This document shows, piece by piece, positions 45,881 through 55,210 of a stretch of 64,000 bases of DNA. How positions within the stretch are numbered: the stretch's first letter is position 1; each line of letters opens with the position of its first letter. A program made the translations under genes and the position numbers. The notes below the pieces were generated by a model. The model ran no database searches. It was not told the DNA's origin and was given only the letters and a program-made list of their open reading frames with translations. This DNA is from Pseudoxanthomonas sp. NC8 (GTDB taxonomy: Bacteria > Pseudomonadota > Gammaproteobacteria > Xanthomonadales > Xanthomonadaceae), in the NCBI GenBank assembly GCA_025232375.1, contig CP060419.1:991001-1055000 (forward strand). Reading direction: 5' to 3'.

Positions 45881-47436
45881 TCAGCGCAGCTGCAGCATCA
45901 CCACCGACTTCGGCGGCAGGTCCACCGTAAGCGTGCCGCCTTCGATGCGCGCGCCGGTGAACGCCTTCGGTGCCACCGCGTCCGGCGATTCGAACGTGTT
46001 GTGCGCGGTGATTGCCGGCGCGGTCAGGATCCGTCCGCTGACTGCCGTCGGCGACAGGCCCGCCACCGCCGTGGAGACACTGGCCGGGTTGTCCGGATCG
46101 AGGTTGGTCAGGGCGACGTATACATGCCCGTCCTTGGCCTTCACCGCCGAGCCGTGCACCGCCGGCACCGAGAGCTTGCCGTGCGTATAGGTCGGCGACT
46201 GCAGGTCCAGGGGCAGGTGGATCGCATCCTGGTATGGCTTGTACATCTCGAACACGTGGTAGGTCGGGGTGAGCAGCATCTTCTCGTCGCGGGTCAGGAT
46301 CATGGCCTGCAGCACGTTGACCATCTGCGCGATGTTGGCCATCTTCACCCGGTCGGCGTGGTCGCTGAAGATGTCGAAGTGCAGCGAAGTGACCAGCGCA
46401 TCGCGCAGCGTGTTCTGCTGCTGCAGGAAGCCGGGGTTGGTGTCCGGCAGGGCGGCGTACCAGGTGCCCCATTCGTCCACGTACAGCGCGACCTTTTTCT
46501 CCGGGTCGTACCTGTCCATGACCGCGCTGTGCTTCGTGACCAGTTCGTCCATCTTCAGCGCGGCCGACAGCACCTCGATCCAGCCGGTCTCGTCGAACTC
46601 GTACGAGGACTGTCGCGGCGGCCAGCCGCCGGGGATGGTGTAGTAGTGCACCGACAGGGCATCCATGTGCTTGCCCGCGTCGCGCATCATCACTTCGGTC
46701 CAGTGGTAGTCGTCGCCGTTGGCACCGGCGGCGACCTTGACCACCTGCTGCCCGGCGGGGACCTTGATGAACGTCTGGTACTGGCGGTGCAGGTTGGCCG
46801 CGTGTTCGGCGGACATGTTGCCGCCGCATCCCCAAAGCTCGTTGCCGATGCCGAAGTAGGGCAGCTTCCATGGCGTGTCGCGGCCGTTGCGGCGCCGCTC
46901 CTCGGCCAGCGAGGAGTCCTTCGGGAAGGTCATGTATTCGACCCACTCGGCCATCTCGCGCGGCGAACCGCTGCCGACGTTGCCGGAGATGTAGGGGTCG
47001 GTACCGATCAGTTCGGCGAACTCCATGAACTCGTGGGTGCCCACGGTGTTGGGCTCGATCACGCCACCCCAGTGGGTGTTGACCTTGACCCGGCGCTTGT
47101 CGCGCGGGCCGATGCCGTCGCGCCAGTAGTACTCGTCGGCGAAGCAGCCGCCCGGCCAGCGCGTCACCGGCACCTGCAGGGTCCTCAGCGCCGCGACCAC
47201 GTCGTTGCGGTAGCCACGGGTGTTGGGGATCTTCGAATCCTCGCCGACCCAGATGCCGCCGTAGATGCCGTAGCCCAGGTGTTCGGCGAACTGGCCGAAG
47301 ATGTTGCGGCTGACGGTTTCGCCGGGGCGATCGACACGCAGCGTAGCCGTGACCGCGGCTTCTCCTGGGCGTTCGCGCCGGTGGCGGTGCACAGGGCCGT
47401 CGCCATGGCCAGCGTGCGTAGTGTCTGCTTCAGCAT
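45881..47436 (-). CDS. GH51 alpha-L-arabinofuranosidase, secreted
   Basis: About 518 aa. Signal peptide TLAMATALCTATGANAQ. GH51 motifs: SRNIFGQFAEHLGYGIYGG, RWPGGCFADEYYWRDGIG, acid/base Glu in YFGIGNELWGCGGNM, nucleophile Glu in ALYVDEWGTWYAAL. It removes alpha-L-arabinofuranosyl side chains from arabinan, arabinoxylan or arabinogalactan. One break near 47360, just after a CCAGG (expected QEKAAVTATLRVDRPG). The signal peptide predicts a periplasmic or exported enzyme; many GH51 enzymes are intracellular. Confidence 0.92.
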
Positions 47437-47751
47437 TCTTCCTACCTCGATGTCGCGTTGCTGGAATCGCCTGGCGGGACGCGGCTTGCGTCGGGCCAGG
47501 CGTGGCTCGGAACGGATGGCCCAGGTCGCCGGAGCCCGGGGCGGGGCCAGTCGGGGCCCGGTATCGGCAACAGCCCTGCGCCGCGGCACGCGGAGATGCC
47601 GTCGAACGCGAGTGCATTCATTGCCACCCCCTGTTCTCCAGGCGCATGCATTCCTGCGCCGGTGCTTCCCTGCCTGCGGCGCCCGCGGGGGAAAACGGGT
47701 CGAGCATAGAGGCCGGTTCCATAACCTTCCAATGAATTTGCTGCTCCGATC

Positions 47752-47769
47752 GATACTGGAACGCGTATC
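47752..47769. promoter_or_regulatory. GATAC-N8-GTATC palindrome between GH51 and the epimerase
   Basis: GATAC (47752-47756) and GTATC (47765-47769) flank 8 bases, in the 474-base divergent gap between GH51 and the aldose epimerase; nothing else was recognised in that gap. ATAC-N7/8-GTAT is a classic LysR-type box, and the same ATAC-N8-GTAT spacing occurs beside lysR at 51413-51428. Confidence 0.5.
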
Positions 47770-47910
47770 CGTTCGGGCGCGCGTGCCGGTGCCCTCGGAG
47801 CCATTCCATTCCGCGCGATTGCCATGCCGCAGGTGGCATTGGTCGTGCTGCGAAGCGGCGTCTATCCTGCCCGCGGCCGGATTGCGGCCGGTGTGGCGGG
47901 GAACCACCCG

Positions 47911-48986
47911 ATGACGGGAAACAGGCCATTCGGCCAGCTGGAGGACGGAAGCCCGGTCCACGCCTGGCGGCTGGGCGAAGCCGACGGCCTGTCGGCGGAA
48001 ATCCTCGACCTGGGCGGCATCCGCATGAACCTGGAGTTCCCCGGCGCGCATGGTCGTACCCGCCTGGTCCTCGGCCCGGGGGACGCGCGCGCCTACTACG
48101 ACGATCCCGCCTACCTCGGCATCCTGGTCGGGCGTTTCGGCAACCGCATCGGCGGTGCGGCGTACACGCTTGATGGCCGGCGCCACCGGGGTCACCGCCA
48201 ACGAGGGCCGCAACCACCTGCATGGCGGCGCGTACGGCTTCGGACGCCGGCTTTGGACGGTGGAGGTGCAGGACGCGGGCATGCTGGCGCTCAGCTACCG
48301 CTCGCCGGATGGCGAGGAAGGCTATCCGGGGAACCTGGACGTGAGCGCGACCTACCGGTTGCAGGGTTCGCGGCTGCGCCTGGATTTCAAGGCGACCAGT
48401 GACGCGCCGACGCCGTTCAATCCGACCCACCACCCCTATTTCAACCTCGCCGGCGATCCGTCGGTGCCGGCGTCGGCGCAGTGGCTGCGCGTACCGGCCG
48501 GTGGCTACCTGCCGGTGGACGGCGCCCTGATCCCGCTCGGCGAGGTCGCCGACACGGCCGGCACGCCGTTCGACTTCCGCGTCGCGCGCACCTGGACGCG
48601 GGGTACGACCGCGCTGATCCGCAGCTGCGCACCGGCGGCGGCTACGACCACTGCCTGGTGCTGGACGCGCGCGGTGGCGATGCATCCGTCGGGGCACGGC
48701 GGCGACGCTGTATTCGCCGTACAGCGGCATCGCCATGCGGATCGACAGCGATGCGCCGGCGCTGCAGCTGTACGACGGCCATGCGCTGGACAGCCAGCAT
48801 CCGGGTCTCGGGCGCGGCCTGTGCCTGGAGCCGCAGGGTTTCCCCGATGCACCCAACCGGCCGGGATTCCCCGATGCGATCCTGCGGCCGGGCACGGTCT
48901 ACCGCCGCCGGATCGAATACCGCTTTGCCACGCCCGGCCGCGACCGCGGCTGGGACGAGGTCGCTGCGGCGCTGGAGCGTGCCTGA
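47911..48986 (+). CDS. Aldose 1-epimerase (galactose mutarotase family)
   Basis: About 357 aa. Start MTGNRPFGQLEDGSPVHAWRL. Motifs: LGILVGRFGNRIGGAAYTLDG, ANEGRNHLHGGAYGFGRRLW, PFNPTHHPYFNLAG and GRGLCLEPQGFPDAPN, with both active-site His and the catalytic Glu of the family. It interconverts sugar anomers and would supply the anomer used by the dehydrogenase that follows. Breaks near 48190, at 48597 (CCCTGG lost a C, expected RTLDAGYDRADPQLRTGGG) and near 48700. Confidence 0.88.
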
Positions 48987-49077
48987 GGGCCGCGTCCGCG
49001 TCGCCCGCGTCACAGATCACCTTCGCATGATCGGGGCCAGCGCCTTCGATCCTGCGCCTTCAAGTGGAGAATGCTTC

Positions 49078-50003
49078 GTGTCGGAAATCAAACTCGCCAT
49101 CGTCGGCATCGGCAAGATCGTGCGCGACCAGCACCTGCCGGCGGTGGCCGCCAACGGCGACTACCGCCTGGTCGCCGCGGCGAGCCGCCATGGCCGGGTC
49201 GAGGGCGTCGACAACTTCACCTCGATCGATGAAATGCTGGCGGCGGTCCCGTCGATCCAGGCCGTCTCGCTGTGCATGCCGCCGCAGTACCGCTACGCGG
49301 CCGCGGTGAAGGCGCTGGCGGCGGGCAAGCACGTGTTATGGAAAAACCGCCGGGCGCGACCCTGTCGGAGGTCGAGGACCTAGCCGCGCTGGCCTCGGCC
49401 AACGGCGTGTCGCTGTTCGCCAGCTGGCATTCGCGCTATGCGCCGGCGGTGGAGGCGGCGCGGGAACTCCTCGCCGGCACGCGGATCCGCTCGATGCGCG
49501 TGACCTGGAAGGAAGACGTGCGCCAGTGGCATCCCAACCAGGACTGGATCTGGCAGCCCGGTGGTATGGGCGTGTTCGACCCGGGCATCAATGCGCTGTC
49601 CATCGTCACCCGGATCCTGCCGCGCCCGGTGTTCGCCACCGCGGCGACGCTGGAGTTCCCGGAAAACCGCGACGCGCCGATCGCCGCGTCGATCACCTTC
49701 ACCGATGCGGCGGGCCAGACCTTGGTGGCCGAGTTCGACTGGCGCCAGACCGGCAAGCAGAGCTGGGACATCGTCGCCCAGACCGATGCCGGCGAAATGG
49801 TGCTGGCGGAAGGTGGCGCCAAACTCTCGGTCGATGGCCGGCTGGTGCACGAGCAGCCAGAGCGCGAGTACCCGCGGCTTTACGAACGCTTCGCCGAGAT
49901 CATCGGGACGGGCCACTCGGACGTGGATATGGCCCCGCTGCGCCATGTCGCCGATGCGTTCATGCTCGGCCGGCGCAAGGTGGTCGAGGCGTTCCACGAC
50001 TGA
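49078..50003 (+). CDS. Gfo/Idh/MocA L-arabinose (D-galactose) 1-dehydrogenase
   Basis: About 308 aa, GTG start. KLAIVGIGKIVRDQHLPAVAA is the NAD(P) fold; then SLCMPPQYRYAAAVKALAAGKHVL, EKPPGATLSEVEDL, WKEDVRQWHPNQDWIWQPGG and VFDPGINALSIVTRILPR. This run closely resembles the Azospirillum brasilense L-arabinose 1-dehydrogenase as I remember it. It oxidises L-arabinose to L-arabino-lactone. One break at 49337: CCTGG read as GTTATGG (expected KHVLEKPPGAT). Confidence 0.9.
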
Positions 50004-50039
50004 CGGCGTGTGCGGCCCGGGATCAACCGGACGTGCGGT

Positions 50040-50444
50040 GTCACTCCCGTGCGCGCACTGCATCGGAGGGCTGGCGTGCCCTGCGGGATCCGCAAAGCAG
50101 GGCTTTCACTCGCCGCTTCGCGTCGAGCGAGTCACTTCTTCTTTGCTTGTGCAAAGAAGAAGTAACCAAGAAGAAAGCACAGCCGGGGACGCGATCCGGC
50201 CGCTGCGCGGCCGGTACCCTGCGCTTCTCGCGCCGGCGGGGGACGGCCCACAACTCGCTGCGCTCAGACATGTGGGCCTCTTCGCCCCCCCGCCGCCGCT
50301 GCGATGCTCGGCTCGCTTTACCGGCGGGGAAGGGCAGGAGCGAGGGCCACGGCAACAGCAAACTCGTGACGCCGATGTTGCTGCCTCACCGTCGGAGAGT
50401 GGTTGCCGGAATGACGGTGGCCGCTCCGTTTGCCGCGGCCATGT
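50040..50444. repeat. Non-coding repeat-like element with hairpin
   Basis: The 441-base gap between the dehydrogenase and lysR holds no gene. A perfect 13-base inverted repeat ACTTCTTCTTTGC / GCAAAGAAGAAGT (50134-50146, 50151-50163) is followed by AACCAAGAAGAAAGCACA and GC-rich blocks. I recognise this 'aaagaagaagtaaccaa' type of sequence as a dispersed intergenic repeat that gives spurious ORFs in many beta/gammaproteobacterial genomes. Membership of a named family is not shown by this single copy. Confidence 0.5.
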
Positions 50445-51410
50445 CTACGCCGGCGGCGCCCCGTAGATCTCCGCCGCGGTCTCCTGCAAGGCCTGCAGCA
50501 CGACCCTCGCGCCCGGCGACAGCAACCAGTCGGTGCGGGTGATGATCCCGAACGAGTCCATGTTGCAGGACAGCTCGACCGGCACGATCCGCACCATGCC
50601 GTGCTCGACGTAGTGGCGGGCGACGTCCAGCGGTACCACCGCCATGTAGTCGCTCTCCTGCAGCATCTTGGTCATGAACATCAGCGCCGTGGTCGCCAGC
50701 ACCTGCCGCGGCGGCTGCAGGCCGGCGCTGCGGAACATCAGTTCGAAGCGATGGCGCAGCACGCTGCCTTCCGGCGGCACGATCCAGCTGCCGCGCGCCA
50801 GTTCGGCCAGGTCGGGTTGTCCCAGCGCCAGGATCGGATGGCCCGGCCGGGTGATCGCGCAGATCTCCTCGTCGGCCAGCGCCTGGTAGTGCAGGTGGCG
50901 CTTGTCGTGGCGCTCGAACAGGCGTGCGACCAGGAAGTCGAGCCGGTTCTGTTCCAGCCGTTCGAGCAGCACGTCGCTGCTCTCCACCAGCAGCGACACG
51001 CGCAGGTCGGGATTCTGCCGGGCGATCCGCGCCAGCGCGGTCGGCAGCAGGCTCATCGCCGGACCGGCGATCGCGCCGACCGCGACGCTGCCGGCCCAGC
51101 CGCCCTTGAGCGCCTCGATCTCCGCGCCGGCCTCGCCGAGGCTGGGTAGGGCGATGCGCGCGTGGCGGATCATCGTCTCGCCGTACCAGGTAGGGGACAT
51201 GCCGCGCGGCAGGCGCTCGAACAGCGGCACGCCGATCATCTCCTCCAGGTCCTTGAGCAGCTTGGAGGCGGCCGGCTGCGACATCGCCAGCGATTCGGCG
51301 GCGCGATGGATGTTGCCTTCCTCGTCGATCGCGATCAGCAGCATCAGCTGCCGGGTCTTGAGCCGGGCGCGGACGAACCAGGCACGTTCTGCGGCAAGCG
51401 CTGACTCCAT
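50445..51410 (-). CDS. LysR-family regulator (GbpR-like)
   Basis: 321 aa, intact. The N-terminal HTH includes LLIAIDEEGNIHRAAESLAMSQPAASKLLKDLE; the effector domain contains VGAIAGPAMSLLPTALARIA and VPPEGSVLRHRFELMF. The LKTRQLMLL start and 'AMSQPAASKLLKDLE' resemble GbpR/GalR-type LysR proteins that control sugar-binding-protein operons. It diverges from gguC across a 141-base gap with palindromes, so it probably controls the arabinose island. The effector is inferred to be L-arabinose or a pathway intermediate. Confidence 0.88.
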   Translation of the reverse strand: MESALAAERAWFVRARLKTRQLMLLIAIDEEGNIHRAAESLAMSQPAASKLLKDLEEMIGVPLFERLPRGMSPTWYGETMIRHARIALPSLGEAGAEIEALKGGWAGSVAVGAIAGPAMSLLPTALARIARQNPDLRVSLLVESSDVLLERLEQNRLDFLVARLFERHDKRHLHYQALADEEICAITRPGHPILALGQPDLAELARGSWIVPPEGSVLRHRFELMFRSAGLQPPRQVLATTALMFMTKMLQESDYMAVVPLDVARHYVEHGMVRIVPVELSCNMDSFGIITRTDWLLSPGARVVLQALQETAAEIYGAPPA

Positions 51411-51411
51411 G

Positions 51412-51445
51412 GATACGAATGTTTGTATATGTTATGCACGAAAAT
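51412..51445. promoter_or_regulatory. ATAC-N8-GTAT box in the lysR-gguC divergent region
   Basis: GATACG starts at 51412; ATAC (51413-51416) and GTAT (51425-51428) are separated by 8 bases, immediately before the lysR ATG. ATGCACGAAAAT follows at 51434-51445 and repeats the string before the dehydratase gene. The position fits an autoregulated LysR operator. Confidence 0.5.
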
Positions 51446-51551
51446 GGATTGGATGCATATGCCTGTCATCGGCAGAATGGCTGCAGGCACGTCCTGTCCC
51501 GCACTCTCCCCGGGGCGCGTGCCTTCCATTCAAAGGGCAGGCCGAAGAGCG

Positions 51552-52560
51552 ATGCGACTGATCCAGCTGCTGGACGAGACCGGAACCACGCGGGTCGGCG
51601 TGGTCGATGCCGAGGGCAAGCGCGTGAACCTGCTCGAAGGCGTCGAGTCGACCTACGCGCTTGCCGGCGCGGCGCTGGCGACCGGGCGCAGCCTGGAGGC
51701 GCAGGTCGCAGTCGCCGTCGGCCGGACCACGCTCGACTACGCCGCGCTGCTGCAGGCCGGGCGCGTGCTCAGCCCGCTGCACCACCCGGATCCGGCGCAC
51801 TGCCTGGTCACCGGCACCGGCCTGACCCACCTGGGCAGCGCGGCCGCGCGCGACGCCATGCACCAGAACCTCCAGCAGCAGGCCGAGGCCGGAACGCTGA
51901 CCGACTCGATGCGGATGTTCCAGTGGGGCGTGGAAGGCGGCATCCCCGAGCCGGGCAAGGCCGGTGCGCAGCCGGAGTGGTTCTACAAGGGCGACGGCGC
52001 GAACGTGGTGGCGCCGGGCGCGCCGCTGCCCTCGCCGGATTTCGCCCTCGACGGCGGCGAGGAACCCGAACTGGTCGGCCTGTACCTGATCGGTCCGGAC
52101 GGGACCCCGCACCGGCTCGGCTTCGCGATCGGCAACGAGTTTTCCGACCACGTCACCGAGCGCCAGAACTACCTGTACCTTGGCCCATTCCAAGCTGCGC
52201 GCGTGCGCGGTCGGCCCGGAGCTGCGCACCGGTGCGCTGCCGCGCGACCTGCGCGGCACCAGCCGCCTGCGCCGCGACGGCGCGGTGGTGTGGGAAAAGC
52301 CCTTCCTCACCGGCGAGGCCAACATGTGCCACTCGCTGGAGAACCTCGAGTACCACCATTTCAAGTACGCCGCGCACCGGCGCCCGGGCGACGTGCACCT
52401 GCACTTCTTCGGCACCGCCACGCTGAGCTTCGCCGATGGCGTACGCGCCGCGCCCGGCGACGTGTTCGAGATCGAGCTGCCGGAACTGGGCGCGCCGCTG
52501 GCCAATCCGCTGCGTACCGTGGCCTCGGGTTTCGCGCCGGGCGGCGTGCGCAGCCTGTAA
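51552..52560 (+). CDS. gguC: GguC/AraD1-family protein (FAH fold), probable 2-keto-3-deoxy-L-arabonate dehydratase
   Basis: About 336 aa. MRLIQLLDETGTTRVGVVDAEG, HCLVTGTGLTHLGSAAARD, PEWFYKGDGANVVAPG, IGNEFSDHVTERQNYLYLAHSK and TGEANMCHSLENLEYHHFKY are typical of the GguC/AraD1 family in the fumarylacetoacetate-hydrolase superfamily. FAH-fold enzymes such as Caulobacter XylX dehydrate 2-keto-3-deoxy-pentonates. Its place next to an aldehyde dehydrogenase and the ABC genes supports the same step here; the activity is inferred. One break at 52183 (CCTGG as CCTTGG). Confidence 0.82.
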
Positions 52561-52616
52561 GGTGGCGGCAGGCGCGGCGCAGCCGCGCGCAAGTACATGC
52601 AAGGAGATGTCCCGTT

Positions 52617-54056
52617 ATGAGCGAACAGCGTTTCAGCAGCTTCATCGCCGGCCAGTGGGTCGAGGGTGATGGCGGCCATGCCGACGAGAACCCGTCGGAC
52701 CTGTCCAGCCCGGTCGGCCATTACGGCACCGTGGATGCCGCGCGCACCGCGCAGGCCGTCGATGCCGCCGCCGCGGCGCTGCCGAAGTGGTCGCTGACCA
52801 CCCCGCAGCAGCGCGCCGACATCCTCGACTTCGTCGGCAGCGAGATTCTGGCGCGCAAGGAGGAACTGGGCCGGCTGCTGGCGCGCGAGGAAGGCAAGAC
52901 CCTGGCCGAGAGCATCGGTGAAGCCGCCCGCGCCGGGCAGATCTTCAAGTTCTTCGCCGGCGAGGCGTTGCGCATCCCCGGCGAGAAGCTGGCCTCGACC
53001 CGCCCGGGCGTGGACGTGGAGATCACCCGCGAGCCGGTCGGCACCGTCGGCATCATCGCGCCGTGGAACTTCCCGCTGGCGATCCCGGTATGGAAGATCG
53101 CGCCGGCGCTGGCCTACGGCAATACCGTGGTGTTCAAGCCGGCCGAGATCGTACCCGGCTGCGCCTGGGCAATCGCCGAGATCCTCGCAGCGCCGGACTG
53201 CCGGAAGGTGCATTCAACATGGTCCTCGGCAGCGGCCGCGTGGTCGGTAAGGCGCTGGTCGAGCACAAGGGCCTGGACGCGCTGACCTTCACCGGCTCGG
53301 TGCCCACCGGCCATGCGCTGCTGAAGCAGGCCGCCGCGCGTGCGCTGAAGGTGCAGATGGAGATGGGCGGCAAGAATCCGCTGGTGGTGCTGGCCGACGC
53401 CGACCTGGACAAGGCGGTGGAATGCGCGGTCAACGGCGCCTACTTCTCCACCGGCCAGCGCTGCACCGCGTCGAGCCGGCTGATCGTGGAGAACAGCATC
53501 TACGACGCATTCGTGGCCAAGGTGCAGGCGCGCCTTGGCCAAGGTGAAGGTCGGCGACCCGCTCGAGCAGGGCGTGGACATCGGCCCGGTTGCCAGCCAG
53601 GCGCAGCTGGACACCGACCTGTCCTACATCCGGGCTGGCCATGAGGACGGCGGCGAACTGCTCGCCGGTGGCGAACGCGTGGAATGGAAGATGGGGGCCA
53701 CTTCCTTGGCACCGACCCTGTTCGCGGCCAAGCCGTCGGACCGCGTCGCCCGCGAGGAAATCTTCGGGCCGGTCGCCGCGCTGCTGCGCGCCGACGACTA
53801 CGAGCACGCGCTGGCACTGGCCAACGACACCGAGTTCGGCCTGTGCGCAGGCATCTGCACCACCTCGCTCAAGTACGCCACGCATTTCAAGCGGCATGCG
53901 CAGGCGGGCATGGTGATGGTGAACCTGCCGACCGCGGGCGTTGATCCGCACGTGCCGTTCGGCGGGCGCAAGGCGTCCAGCTACGGTCCGCGCGAGCAGG
54001 GTCGCTACGCGGTGGAGTTCTACACGACGGTCAAGACCGCCTATACCGCGGCCTGA
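52617..54056 (+). CDS. Aldehyde dehydrogenase, probable 2,5-dioxovalerate (ketoglutarate semialdehyde) dehydrogenase
   Basis: About 480 aa; ribosome site AAGGAG 10 bases before the ATG. Motifs: VGIIAPWNFPLAIPVWKIAPAL, catalytic Glu in LKVQMEMGGKNPLVVL, catalytic Cys in FSTGQRCTASSRLIV, REEIFGPVAALL. It would oxidise 2-oxoglutarate semialdehyde to 2-oxoglutarate, the last pathway step. Breaks near 53200 (expected ILASAGLPEGAFNMVLG) and at 53536 (CCTTGG, expected RLAKVKVGDPLEQG). At 53688-53705 a lost G and CCTGG as CCTTGG cancel, turning the expected GGHFLAPTLF into GATSLAPTLF. Confidence 0.88.
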
Positions 54057-54154
54057 ACCGCACCTCCGCAGCCGCGCACGGAGGGTGCGCGGTACGTCTC
54101 CGATCACGAGGTGATGGCGGCGGCGGGGGCATTACATGCATCGAGGGAGGAGCG

Positions 54155-55134
54155 ATGAAGAAGGGTTTGAAGCTGGCGGCGGCGATGCTGTGCGCGGTGG
54201 TCTGGGCGCCTGCGGCAAGGGCGGCAATGACACGACGGCGACGAAGGACGGCGCGATCACGGTCGGCTTCAGCCAGGTCGGCGCCGAGAGCGAATGGCGC
54301 ACCGCCAACACGCGCTCGGTGAAGGAGGCGCTGGCTGCGCCGGAGTTCAAGCTCAAGTTCTCCGACGCGCAGCAGAAGCAGGAGAACCAGATCAAGGCGC
54401 TGCGCTCGTTCATCGCCCGGGGCGTGGACGTGATCGCGTTCTCGCCGGTGGTCGAGTCGGGCTGGGAGACCGTGCTGCGCGAGGCCAAAGCCGCCAACAT
54501 CCCGGTGGTGCTGACCGACCGCGGCGTCGACGTGTCCGACGAGTCGCTGTTCACGACCCTGATCGGTTCGGACTTCGTCGAGGAAGGCCGCCGCGCCGCG
54601 CGCTGGCTGGTCGAGGACAGCAAGGCAACGACTGCGCCGGTCCGCATCGTCGAGCTGCAGGGCACGGTCGGCTCGGCCCCGGCCATCGACCGCATGGCCG
54701 GCTTCAAGGAAGTGATCGGCGCCGATCCGCGCTTCGCCATCGTCCGCTCGCAGAGCGGCGACTTCACCCGGGCCAAGGGCAAGGAAGTGATGGAAGCCTT
54801 CCTCAAGGCCGAAGGCCGCGACGGCATCGACGTGCTGTTCGCGCACAACGACGACATGGCCATCGGCGCGATCCAGGCGATCGAGGAAGCCGGGCTGAAG
54901 CCGGGCGAGGACATCCGCATCGTCTCGATCGACGGCGTGCGCGGCGCGTTCGAGGCGATGAAGGCCGGCAAGCTCAATGCCACGGTGGAGTGCAATCCGC
55001 TGCTCGGCCCGCAGCTGGCGCAGATCATCCGCGACGTGCATGCCGGCAAGCCGCTGCCGAAGCGGGTGGAGGTCGAGGAGGGCGTGTTCACCCGCGATAA
55101 GGCCGCGACCGAACTGCCCAACCGCAAGTACTGA
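54155..55134 (+). CDS. ytfQ: YtfQ-like sugar-binding lipoprotein of a furanose ABC transporter
   Basis: About 326 aa; ribosome site GAGGGAGGAG. The mature part is very close to E. coli YtfQ: ITVGFSQVGAESEWRTANT, SDAQQKQENQIKALRSFIAR, VVESGWETVLREAKAANIPV, VELQGTVGSAPAIDR, IVRSQSGDFTRAKGKEVME and FAHNDDMAIGAIQAIEEAGL. YtfQ binds galactofuranose. After repair of GTCCTGG (read as GTCTGG) at 54204 the signal ends VVLGAC, a lipobox, so this homologue is probably lipid-anchored. In this context L-arabinofuranose is a plausible ligand. Confidence 0.9.
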
Positions 55135-55210
55135 GGCGCGGTCCAATGGCACGACAGTCGTTTCCGCGCGGCCCCGGGCGGGCTGCGCGGGCGTGCACCC
55201 CGGTGCCGGC

